A stretch of DNA of 64,000 bases from Absidia repens (Eukaryota; Mucoromycota; Mucoromycetes; Mucorales; Cunninghamellaceae). A program made the translations under genes and the position numbers. The notes beneath the pieces were generated by a model. That model did no database searches, was not told the DNA's origin, and saw only the letters and a list, made by a program, of their open reading frames with translations. Shown here in pieces: positions 22,331-33,556 of this stretch. The DNA is taken from positions 930,001 to 994,000 of the forward strand of contig MCGE01000007.1 in NCBI GenBank assembly GCA_002105175.1, read 5' to 3'. Numbering within the stretch: the first letter of the stretch is position 1; every line of letters begins with the position of its first letter.

Positions 22331-23609
22331 TAACTAACCTCTCAACTATTGTATAATAAACAATATAATTATTGTAACTACCTTATGAGTGTCATACCAA
22401 AAACTTGCTCTCTAATTCACACGCTCTTCAGTACTTCCACGCCCTCCCCCTTCGTTGCTTCGTTGCTTCTTTATTATTAATTAACAAATAGTGCAATCGA
22501 CGATTTTTTCGTCTTCGTATTGTTTTGAATATTGTAGTATCTAAAAGGGGAGGCGTTTTAGCAGTTGGCAGAGTATATAAAAAAATGAATATCAAAATAA
22601 GCTTGTCCTTTATTGAATTGTGACAGGTTGGCAATTTTTAGATCACTTACTCTAATCAAAGATAGCCATATTTGTTGGTCAAGAAGGTATATAAATCACT
22701 GTAGGTTGAAATTTACGTTTAGCTTCAGCAATGGACATTGACGATTTAGTGTCAATGGCAACTGGCAATCATGTATTTATTTTATTTTTAGTGTAGCCAT
22801 ATGGTATAATGGAAAAAAAAACAAGAAACCTAAACCGGCACTAATTCAGCCAAAATGGGGTCCCCTATGAAAGATATAAAATGGGCAAGAGGATTGTTTG
22901 TATAACTTCAGTAAAAGCCACGCTTCAACAACCCCTACCGTCCCCTCCCCCTCTCCCCCCTTGATCCAACACAGTAGACCAATTTTTTGAAAATATGAGA
23001 ATGTTTAGAAATGAGATATAAAAAACTGCACTAATTAATGCTTACTTCAAGTTCTTACTGAACTGTATCATACAACTGGATCGATAGAAGCTACAATGCC
23101 ATGATTTTATTCTTTTTTTGTACTAATCTAATGGACAAATAAAAAATCATAATTTTGAACATGGATAAAGAAGGAAAAGAACTTTTTTTTTTTTGTTATG
23201 TACTTGCTAAATTTGTAATTTTTTTTTCCATTGTCAAAATATAACAATAATAACACACATACACATCATCATCACCATTATCAGCTGATCCTCTATCACC
23301 AATCATTCCCACACGACTCTTTTTTTTTCAAGAATGTAATAAACTCGTTTAAAGTCAAATAAGAACAATATGGTATATAAAAAAAAAGAAGATAACATAG
23401 TTTATTGGTACGATATGATATAGATAGATGTGAATGATAAAAATAAGATATATGAATGTAAAATATAGTGTAATAAGGTATAACAAAAAAAAAAAAAAAA
23501 GACTAAGATATGGGGTATAGATAATTATAGGAAGTGAAGGAACAAGATATGAGGAGGGGAGAGATAAAGAAGATGGGAGACTGGGTTCTATGCTAAGAGA
23601 CCATTGGAA

Positions 23610-24650
23610 TCAACAAGTAGTATGTAGTTGTCTGCGCTTCGTGGGTGGTAAAGCCGGTTTAAACCATCGAGTAAAAAAGAGGTTTTTGGACGAAGATGAC
23701 GCAGAAGAAGGATGATGTGATCGTTCGATAATAGCGGAATGAATTGAAGTGGATGAATTCCGTCGATCCTGTTGTTTTAGCATAAAGTCAGATGCTCGAC
23801 GCTGTAAGACTGGTGAAGCTATTTTTCCATTTTGTTGCTGTTGTGGGTGCTGCTGCTGATGTTGCTGTTGGTAATAATGTTGATTTGCATAGTAAAGATG
23901 ATGGGAAATGTTGTTATTATTATTATTGTTTTTGTTGTTGTTGGTAATGGTGGTGGTGTTACAAATATTTCGTGTTGATAAGGCAGAATCTAATAAACCA
24001 GAAGAAGATAAAGAGGAAGATGCAGAAGAAGAAGCAGAGGAGGAAGATAAAGAAGAAAATTGTGGAGAAGTGGAAGAATGCATGATAGGATGATGATAAG
24101 CGGTCATGGTGACACGTAAAAAGGATTCCGCCATAGGATCTTCATATTGACGTACACATCGGTATTCACGATTCATTCGGTCCATTTCCTTCGTCAACCG
24201 TTTCATATTTGCAGGATGATCCAAATGGTGTTTGTCACTGGCGAGAAAACTTTGTCGTTGTAGCATGAGCTTCTGTTGTGTTCGGTTCCAATCTGAAAAC
24301 GAGTGCGTCTTGGCAGCGGCATGTACAATAGAGGAAGACGGTTGAGATTGTGTTGGTACATCAAGACTCGTCGCCTCGTTGTGATGATTGAGGGAACGTG
24401 GTTGAGTTGAATGACAAGGTTGCGCCTGAGCATGGAATGGTGAGAGCTGTGTACTGGCCTTTGTTCTTAACAAGGGCTGGCTTTGCCAATGACGAAGACT
24501 CATAGCTTTTGCTGTTGGTGGTTGTGGTAGTACTGATGGCATTAGTGATGATGAGGGAGAGGGTATTGGTGGTGGTGATATTGATATTTTTTCGCCAGGA
24601 TCAGGATTGGCTAATGGGAAGTGCTGTTGTTGCTGTTGTATCAAAGTCAT
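23610..24650 (-). CDS. unknown low-complexity protein
   Basis: A single-exon ORF of 346 residues taken from MTLIQQQQQHF. The longer open frame upstream encodes only a Phe/Leu run produced by a pyrimidine tract, as found before other starts here, so it is treated as 5' UTR. The one segment of normal complexity reads THSFSDWNRTQQKLMLQRQS, then MKRLTKEMDRMNREYRCVRQ and MAESFLRVTMTAY, and is probably the conserved core. Pro/Ser, Asn and Gln/His tracts surround it, and the end is basic (FTRWFKPALPPTKRRQ). No family was recognised. Confidence 0.55.
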   Translation of the reverse strand: MTLIQQQQQHFPLANPDPGEKISISPPPIPSPSSSLMPSVLPQPPTAKAMSLRHWQSQPLLRTKASTQLSPFHAQAQPCHSTQPRSLNHHNEATSLDVPTQSQPSSSIVHAAAKTHSFSDWNRTQQKLMLQRQSFLASDKHHLDHPANMKRLTKEMDRMNREYRCVRQYEDPMAESFLRVTMTAYHHPIMHSSTSPQFSSLSSSSASSSASSSLSSSGLLDSALSTRNICNTTTITNNNKNNNNNNNISHHLYYANQHYYQQQHQQQHPQQQQNGKIASPVLQRRASDFMLKQQDRRNSSTSIHSAIIERSHHPSSASSSSKNLFFTRWFKPALPPTKRRQLHTTC

Positions 24651-26056
24651 TATCCTTCTTGTGTTCGCACTAAGGGTAATAAGGTAGATTAATAAAAGCA
24701 GGAAAAGGGGGACTAGGTATAAAAATAAAACGAAAAGAAGAAGAGAAAAGAGGAAATGAAAAAAAAGGAGAAAAAAGGGAAATGACCCAAATAAATAATC
24801 ATGTGCAAAAAAGGCAAAAAGGATTGGGAGTTCGCTCACATGACAAATCCGTCCACCAATCGCTGAGTAAAAATGTCAAAATAAAAAATTCCAATGAGAA
24901 ATGGAAAAAGTCTAGTAAGTATATGATAAGGTATAACTTTATTGCAAAAGTATGTCACTATAAGTAATGCTAAAAATTAAGATTACCCTAAAATGCTATC
25001 ATAATGTTCGAACTGGTTTAATATCATACCAATGCCTTGCTTTTGGTAAACCTCGATTTAAGCTTGCACCACATCTTGTAAAGAGAACCAACAATGGCAT
25101 ATATAATAGAATATCCACGATATCTAAAAGAAACACAATAAGGACGGCAGTAACCAGATTCGCCATATATGTTTCATTACCATCTATAAAAGTAAAATAT
25201 ATAAATAAAAAAATCATGATACAAAATGTCAAAAAAATCATTCCCTTGATCTTCGTCAATATTTATCCTTGTCTTACTCTGATCACCCATAAGCCAAGTA
25301 CCAGCATCGTCATCGTCATCATCGCCATCGTCATCGTTGTTGTCGCCCAGATAAACCGTTGGCGGTCCCGGTATACCAGTATTATTCTTGTTTTGACTGT
25401 GCTTTAGCTTCCGATCACCAAGCCCTTTGGTTTAGTTCATGGATGAGCTCAATCAAAGCGAAACGATTGACAATGCGGATGCAAACCCAACCACAGATCA
25501 CTATCGCTGATGTACGACTAATTTTTTATTTGCTGAGGGGATCTCTGGTAGCTGCGGTAGCCATGGCTGTAATTAATGAAAGCTCGGCTGCCATTCCGAT
25601 GATGTACCGGTAGCAAAAGTCGCATGATAGCGATGTGGAGCATGCTGCTGCTTCTATTGATGATTCTGCCGCACTTTATGATAATAAGGAGGTAATAGAA
25701 TATATTCCCCTGACGTAGCTGCTGATTATTGTATGCTGTAACTGCAAATCATGTGTTGAAAGGTGAGCGACAGAACGATTTTGTTTTGTGTCGTGTTTCC
25801 GCCTACCGTCCTTGCCTTATATAAAACTGATAGTGAATTCCTCCTAATATCGTAAGAAAAATCACCATCAAAAAATAAAAAATAAAAAATAAAAAAAAGA
25901 CGATATCAAAGACAAAAAGATGTCGAGAGATCACCATCAATGTTTTCCATTTCATATTGTTATTTCTTTATTCAATTTTTTTTTTTTTTTACAGTAAAAA
26001 TAATAATAATAATAATTGATAGTAACTAACTAATCCAACCTAAACTAAACTAAGCT
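24651..26056. other. intergenic region with ambiguous coding fragments
   Basis: On the minus strand around 25400-25290 the frame reads NNTGIPGPPTVYLGD followed by an Asp-rich run and a possible GTAAGA donor. On the plus strand near 25440-25510 it reads MDELNQSETIDNADANPTTD. Neither extends into a supported gene. The Asp run comes from a GAT/GAC microsatellite. Confidence 0.3.
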
Positions 26057-26945
26057 TCATGAAGATATCACTCCCAAGTAGTCTTCCTTGATTGTTCCAA
26101 TAGCAAACTAAGTAACAAAAAGTAGTTCATATAAGTTGTGTATGCCAAAAAAAAAAAAAAAAAAAAACCTCCAAAAGATAATTCACTTACAATTTCAGTG
26201 GCATCAATACGAGTACCGACCAATTTGATTCGCACTTGAGCACCTTTGTTGATCACCTAATAAAAAAATAAAATAAAAGGAAGGATGTGAGACAAATTTG
26301 ACTAGATATCATGGGAACTTGGGGGGGAGGTACCTGATCATCTGATGAATAGCATGGAGGTGTACTATTTGGATCATATCGCATATCATTTGGAATGAGC
26401 TGTCAAATTAAAAGTTAGTATCTACCACATAACCACCATCTTTAGAAATGCTTACATGACTAGACACAAAAACTTGTAACGGACCCACGTCAGCAAAGAA
26501 ACCCATCTACAATCAAAGAAAAGGCAATTAATTAATTTAGCACGAACCATCTACTTTTTTTTTTCAAGCGGGGGATTGATTACCTTGTTGACTGTCGAAA
26601 TCACTGCATCTAAGACTTCACCTTTATATGGTTTGAAAACAATTGCTTGGTACTTGACGCGGAATTCAGCCAACCCTGATCCAGGTAGAATTTTGCCTTT
26701 GCTGATATTCATCAAAGATACCACAGTGATGATGTAACCAAATCGACCTGAGCATGTTCCTTCCACATCCGAGTATAATTTGTCCTTCAATCGTGTTTGT
26801 ATCGACGGCCCAAAGTACGATGGATGAAGTGTGATCGTATGTGATAGTTCTTTCTGTAAAGTTTTTTCGAAAAAGAAAAATCACACAAGTGGTGTGAGTG
26901 TCGTATTTTGCCTATATTTTCCACCCTACTTACTAAGAAAAACAT
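26057..26945 (-). CDS. RPB7: RNA polymerase II subunit Rpb7
   Basis: Six exons (26934..26945, 26584..26853, 26456..26506, 26334..26399, 26191..26256, 26057..26107) give 171 residues, the family's usual length. The N-terminal RNP-like half starts [20 protein letters not shown]; the S1/OB-fold half contains [19 protein letters not shown] and ends [15 protein letters not shown]. Rpb7 pairs with Rpb4 to form the Pol II stalk, which binds emerging RNA and supports initiation and mRNA decay coupling. The first coding exon is only 12 nt. The gene lies head-to-head with the MARCH5-like gene. Confidence 0.95.
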
Positions 26946-27418
26946 GATATATGCTGAATACTAAATGTAAGTTGATGAATGTGTTAAAAAAGAAGAGAGT
27001 GAAAAATAAATAATAATTTAGAAAGGGAAGATGACACGGGAAGGATAAAGGATTTGTGTATATGTAAAGTAGAAAGATAGGTAAGAGAGTGCGTGTGGTG
27101 GAAAGGATGTAAATGTGTATATCAGTAAGATGATTAAAAGAAGGATATTGAGGTAATTGACAAGTGGAATATTTTACAAGCTGTGTTCGTTCGTTCTTTC
27201 GCTGATACGTTTGTTGGTACGGTCAGTCGGTCAGTCGATGGTGTTTGGTGATATTATCCTTGTTCTGATGGATACTATTTATATATGAAAGAAGAAGTTC
27301 AAGCAGTATTAGTACGTGTCAATTGTTCAATTTATCAAGTAAGAATAGATACCTTTCAGAAACCAGGCGTGTACGTTTAGAAGCTATACTGGGGTTGGGA
27401 AGATGGGGAGGGAGAGAG

Positions 27419-27460
<42 letters not shown>

Positions 27461-27642
27461 GCAAAAAAAAAAAAAGACTCCACGAAATTCAAAAAAGTCT
27501 TGTGGTGATCGAAGTCACGATTTTTGTCAGCGGAGCGCAAGACCAATTTTTTTTTCCCTATTCCGAAGCCAAGACTGAAAGCATAAAGCTGCAGGTTATT
27601 TATTTTTTTCTTTCTCATTCTCTTACACTTTTGATTTACAAA
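26946..27642. promoter_or_regulatory. divergent promoter region RPB7 / MARCH5-like
   Basis: A 697-base gap between divergent genes. It contains a GA-dinucleotide run at about 27423-27457 and, just before the plus-strand ATG, a pyrimidine tract. Regulatory role is inferred from position. Confidence 0.45.
27423..27457. repeat. GA dinucleotide microsatellite
   Basis: A (GA)n run of about 34 bases upstream of the MARCH5-like start. It creates an Arg/Glu-repeat ORF that is not taken as coding. Confidence 0.85.
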
Positions 27643-29506
27643 ATGGCTCATTTTCGTTGCCCAACTTCATCCATTGTAGGTAGCACAGGTAGAAACCCTT
27701 ATACCTCTGGTGACACCATTCAATACAACCATTCTACTCCAACGCATATACATTTCGACCAAGATGCCACAGACTCGACTTCTCAAATGGGTGACACCAA
27801 TAACGATTACTCTTCTTCGGGCGACGAAGATTCTGTTTCTTCTTCCTCCTCTTCAACCATATTAGCATCAAGGACTGCCAACCGCTCAGCAACAGGTACC
27901 AATGCTTCTCAAAAACGACGTTCTTCCGCGACAGTGGCAGCCAGCTCAGCAGTAACAACCTCGTCTCATCACCAGGAACCTTCTTCATCCAGATCAGCTT
28001 ACCAAGGTACCAATTCACCAAGGAAAACAAGTGTCGCCAAAACTGAACATTCCCATGAAACAATTGACCAAGAAGATCACCGTTGTTGGATTTGTTATGG
28101 AGAAGATAGCGACTCTGAAGGCAAGTGGGTCTCGCCATGTCCTTGCTCTCTGGTGGCACATGAAAAATGTCTCCTCGACTGGATTAATGAAAACCAAAAA
28201 GGTTCGCCCCGAAAAACGGTAAGACGAATACTACAACCATATAAACAAAAAGTTGATCCTTAGTGACTCATTGCTTGTTTTTTTTATTGTTGTTGAGTAA
28301 CAGGTTCATTGTCCTCAATGTGCATCAGCATATCATTTGGTTGAAGCGCCAAGTTGGATACTCTCACTTCTCGGTGTAGTGGACGAAGCAACGCATACAA
28401 TTGCACCCTATATCACATCTCTCGGCTTGGGGCTCTCGCTATTAGTGGTGACCACAACGTATGGCGCGTTCTCCGTGCTACTATTGTTTGGAAGCCAAGA
28501 AGGTGAACGCATTTTGGGCTCGCCTTCTTTTTGGACATGGAGAACGTGGGTGGGCTTACCTTCTATCCCATTGGCACTACTTTCCACTCGATCCCGATGG
28601 GCCGATTCTACCTTACCATTTGCGGCCTTTTTATTTTTACGTGTTTCCGCATCGTCCCCGTCCTCTTCTTTTACGTCCTTCTTCCTACCTTCTTCTTCTG
28701 CGTCCTCACCAGCGCTACCAGCAACACCAGCTTCCTCCACCTCTCCGTTTTCTTTGCCTCACATTCAACTCAGTTGGCCCCCTAGTCCTTTAGCCACTTT
28801 GGGTATTCTTCCATGGGCACGCCTTTTCTACAACACGGTATATTACGCTGCTCAAAGTTTGATTTTCCGCCAACTATCACTGAAAACGGCCCACCAACAG
28901 CAACAGCAACAACTCCAACAACAGAATCAACGACGTCGACAACGGAGCAACAGTAATCGATTGGTCCTCGTGGATGATCAGACGGTGAACCGTATCAGTG
29001 ACGATCACAATATTGACCCTACTACCACCACCATGACAGCGATTGAACAACAGGGCCCAGAACGGAGTACGGAATTGGATATACTTCTTGGTCGAGGACC
29101 GTCTAGTGTGGGGATGTTATTTATGGGAACTCTCCTTTGGCCGGTCATTGGTAACTTGGCTGGAAAGTAAGTCCTTGTCCTTTTTTTTTTTTTTAAGATA
29201 TTGCTATGTGATGACTCACTCCCTTTCCCTTTTTCATAATTAGCTGTCTAGGACAAGTGAACTGGATACGTGAAAAGTTACCTGAACCTTTTCATCGAAA
29301 TATTCTCGGAGGCTGTCTTTTTGTTGTTATCAAGGTAAAAATTTACAAAGAAAAGAATCTCCTGTGCAGAACTTACCAACAACATGATCCTTTCTCTTTG
29401 TTTTTTTTTCTAGGACGCTGGGAACCTTCTGTATAGATATCAAAAAGTTCGGCAATATCGGTCCCGCCGGATTCAGAACTACAAGGAAATCAAACATAAT
29501 TCTTAG
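27643..29506 (+). CDS. MARCH5/MITOL-like RING-CH ubiquitin ligase, mitochondrial
   Basis: Four exons (27643..28218, 28304..29166, 29244..29334, 29414..29506) give 540 residues. The RING-CH finger (C4HC3) at about residues 147-200 reads HRCWICYGEDSDSEGKWVSP, CPCSLVAHEKCLLDWINE and VHCPQCASAY. Downstream hydrophobic segments align in order with vertebrate MARCH5: TTYGAFSVLLLFGSQEGERI, then LGRGPSSVGMLFMGTLLWPV and NILGGCLFVVIK, then a basic cytosolic tail. MARCH5 sits in the mitochondrial outer membrane and ubiquitinates fission and quality-control factors. The fungal protein is nearly twice as long because of a Ser-rich N-terminal extension and a Gln/Arg-rich loop. Start chosen at the ATG after the pyrimidine tract. 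Confidence 0.85.
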
Positions 29507-30110
<604 letters not shown>

Positions 30111-31009
30111 TCAATACAGGATATAGGTATTTTGAGGCACAACGTATCCAGATGGAGTTTCTGTCATTTCACATTCATCCCGTAAAGGCCAAGCACCAAA
30201 GTAAGTTTTGTGGCGTTCTTCCTGTTCGACCATTTGTCGCTGGATGTCAATGGGCAAGTCAAATTCACGCAAGATGCCACCACCACTACCACCTGATGAA
30301 CGATGGTGGGGCTCTGAAAACGATGGTGGTGTCGTAGTTGTTGTTATTCTGTGATGATCATCGGTTGGTTGTTCTGTGGCGGTGGTGGTGGTCAAAGGGG
30401 GTAGTCGATTAGTAGTGTTGTTGGCATTTCGGTAGGAACGGGAAGATGACGAGGTCTGTCGATCTGAGGATTCAACAAAAGATGGTGATGGTGTTCGCGC
30501 AGTAGCCGTGCCGGACCAAGTAGAAGGAGAAGGACGATGTGATCCAGCAGTCTTGTGGGTTTCCAAACGACGACGAGAACGGGATGATGCCGAGAATGGT
30601 GCGTGCGTTTCATTTTCTGACAAATCATCAATGTGAGCCAACACATCGATTTCTTCTTCTCCATTGCATGTATTCCAGGACATCTTTTGGTGATCAAACG
30701 TCATGTTGCCGACCACCATGGCTGACGTCGATTTGGCAGTTCGTGCAGTCATCATGTTCTTAATCAATGCAGGGCGTCGTTTAGCTGGGGCATCGAACGG
30801 TCGTGTCGCTTGCTCATTGCCATGCCATCGTTTTTCTCGTTCGTCGTACCGCATGTCATTGATTTCTACCCCAATCCCCCCCATAAGAAAATAAAATGGT
30901 GAGATAGGTATATAAGCTGTGAAGATATGGGGAGCTGTTGTATGTTTTACCTTTTGCCACCTTTTGTTCTTCAGGCTTAATGAGAGTCAATTTGCGTTTG
31001 GACTAGATA

Positions 31010-31045
<36 letters not shown>

Positions 31046-32995
31046 TGCGTGGGTGAGCTATAGAATCCATGCTTTGTAGTACTCCTGTTTTTTTTTTTTT
31101 TTCATTTACCATATTGCATCGCCAAGATTTGGATGTAGCCATGCCGGATTTTCTAGTTGTTCCTGTTGACCCGGCTTTTGGGACCAGAGAAGAAAAAAAA
31201 AAGTCAAGCATCATGCAACGTCATCTAATAATGATAATGATAATAATAATAATATTATGTATTTACCTGAAGGCGCTGTTGTTGGTTTCAATGATGATTT
31301 TGCCATGCTAGGTCTTTTCCAATCAGCCAAATCATCCAAATGATCCAATTCTGAGCCATTACCATAGTTGATTCGACCCGTCCGCGGTTTTGCCATGAGC
31401 GAAGATCCATCACTTGTACGTATAAAGGTAGACGATCCGCTGATATTGCTACTGCAATTGCTGCTGCTGTACTTGTTGGTGTGATGCCCATAGCGATGCA
31501 TCCCGCGTGCTGCTGATGATGACCATGGAGGTCCCAATCGTGACTTGTTGGTTGCCTGAGGGGTGCGTATAGTAGGTGCGGGTGTCGGAGCTGTGTTCGT
31601 ACCACGTTGTCTCGATGCATAAGTCGGCGCCGTTAATCTTTCCAATCTGTTTTCATGGTGCGACGACTTTTTACTTGATGATGAGGATGACGATGATTGC
31701 TGCCCAGTAGTGGTGGTGATTGGTGGCTGTGATGCTAGCTTTAGCTGTTGACGTCGCTTTGGTCGTGGTAGCTTACTTTCCAACGTCTGTTTTTCCTTTT
31801 TACTGGTATTGCTGCTGGTGTTGTTGCTGTTGTTGCTTGTTGTTGTTGCATTGAAGATGTCGTCTTTGATATCCAGGCCATCCAAAAAATCGTCAGTATC
31901 TGCTTCCCTGAATCGCGCCAATTGCTTTTGTATATTTGGTGGAAGTGGAGATGATTTGTACCCAGTTGTCCTGCTTTTGTTGTTGTTGCAATAATCGGTG
32001 GTGGTCATCTTGGTTGCGATAGGATCGGATGGACGATGCTGGTGAGGTCTAATGGAGCGCATACTAATATCGTTCGGAATGTCAATATCGCTAAACCCTT
32101 CGTCATCCTCCTCCTCTTTCCATTTTTGCTCATGATAAGGCGACGGTTTTGAAGTAGTAGCTGTAATAGGCCCATTGTCATGTTGCTGTTGATCCAAATC
32201 CATATAGTCGTCCCTGACTGTTTCTGTTGTTGCTGCGGCCACCTGATCAAATCGCACACGTTTTTCACTTGTTGAATCTGTTGAAGAAAAGTCCCCAGTA
32301 AAAACGTTGCGGTCGTCGTCGTCATCGTCGTCGTCGTCGTCGTCATCTTGCAAATCAGCAAAGGGGTCACGGTCATCATCATCATGATTGCTTAAAGGAG
32401 ACAAGGTCGTAGGAGAGTCAGTTGTTGTCGCTGATGTTTGCTGGCTGGTAGCTGTACTTGATGCTAATTTTCTGTCAGTCAGTGGTTTTAAAGTGGGTGG
32501 CAGATCCAAGTCCTGAGTCCAATCACCTGAGTCAATATGTATACTTCCACCTGTCCGACCCAGTCGTGTAATGGTACCAGGGCCATCGTAGTCTTTTAAC
32601 AAATCCAAAAGGCTGTTGTTTCCACTGATATTACTATTTGTGTCAAGTTTTGAGTAGGAAGAAGATGCCGAGGGGCTAGCTACAGTTCGAGATTGTAATC
32701 TTGTTGCGTATGTCGTCGATATTGGTGCTGGCACACTATTGGAAGATGTCCCAAAGTCGCCCAATTCGGATAAAGGATAGTCCTGATCGTCAACAGAGTG
32801 CAAGCTGGTGGAGGTAGAGATAGTATCGTCATCATCAGAGAAAGAGGGACTGAGTACCCTGTGACATGCGCGACTGAGATCTTTGTCTGGATAGTAGGAA
32901 TAGATCCCCCGACTTGTATGATACAAAAAGCTGTTGTCCTTAATGTCAATATCATCCCAACTGTCATCGTCATTAGATATCATATGAAGCGTCAT
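30111..32995 (-). CDS. Byr4/Bfa1-type mitotic-exit (SIN/MEN) GAP component
   Basis: Four exons (31267..32995, 31110..31174, 30951..31002, 30111..30865) give 866 residues with consistent phases. Family signatures appear in order: DEGFSDIDIPND, QLARFREADTDDFLDGLDI, INYGNGSELDHLDDLADW, MRYDEREKRWHGNE, KRRPALIKNM and MVVGNMTFDHQKMSWN. These match the motif set of S. pombe Byr4 and budding-yeast Bfa1, which with Cdc16/Bub2 forms the two-part GAP for the Spg1/Tem1 GTPase at the spindle pole, holding back mitotic exit and septation. Between motifs the protein is Ser/Thr-rich, with an Asp run from a GAC microsatellite. Splice acceptor choice of exon 2 is the least certain point. Confidence 0.78.
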
Positions 32996-33556
32996 TGCCG
33001 CTCTTATTTGATGTCAAAGAATAATAGAGTGAAAAATGGAGATGAAAGAGAGTGTCTAGCAAAAAAGAAGTGAAAAACAGGGGATAATGAAAGTGCCTTT
33101 TTTTCTCATTCAAACAAAGAAAATTTTCAAATTCCGCAAAATCTCTAATGCATTAACTTGAGTATCTAAAAATGGGTAGTTTTGACCTTTGTATAATGAC
33201 ACCAAGTCAAGATTCCTTAGCCTATTGTTATTGTTATTGTGTTCTTGTGCCAGAATAATCATCTAGTATAATTGTAGAAAAAATAGACATACATACATAA
33301 AAAACATCAAATAATCAATGGACATGAAACCATATGTGATTTACAATATGTAATAAGAAGATTTGCCCCCCCTGTCATTTTTTCACAGTAGAGAATATGT
33401 ACCCCGATCCATATTGACAACTTCCAAGAATAACAACACACATATACATATATGATACAAAAATAAAGAGACATCAAAAGTTCATAGTTTATTACAATAA
33501 AAAAATATTTGACCAAGGGACCGGGTGATATGAAGGGGTGAGAGCTAAAATCTAAT
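32996..33556. other. intergenic region between the Byr4-like and VPS11 genes
   Basis: A 561-base AT-rich gap holding the promoter of the Byr4-like gene and the 3' end of VPS11. No ORF, repeat or RNA is recognised. Confidence 0.4.

Larger units (their letters stand above)
18859..23609. other. gene-poor repeat-bearing region
   Basis: About 4.7 kb without a convincing conserved gene. It contains the pyrimidine-rich 3' region of TAF14, a 75-base tandem repeat at 19817-19990, two A/T homopolymers, a possible small secreted ORF at 20305-20496 (minus) and repeat copies at 21700-22065 and 22270-22330. AATAAA-like motifs occur on both strands. Confidence 0.5.

Noticed and set aside
24651..24839. Hydrophobic N-terminal extension of the unknown protein at 23.6-24.8 kb
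   Set aside because: The Phe/Leu composition follows from a T/C-rich leader like those before other start codons here, not from a real membrane segment.
27403..27642. Arg/Glu-repeat N-terminal extension of the MARCH5-like protein
   Set aside because: It is the translation of a GA microsatellite. The ATG at 27643 follows a pyrimidine tract, as other starts do.
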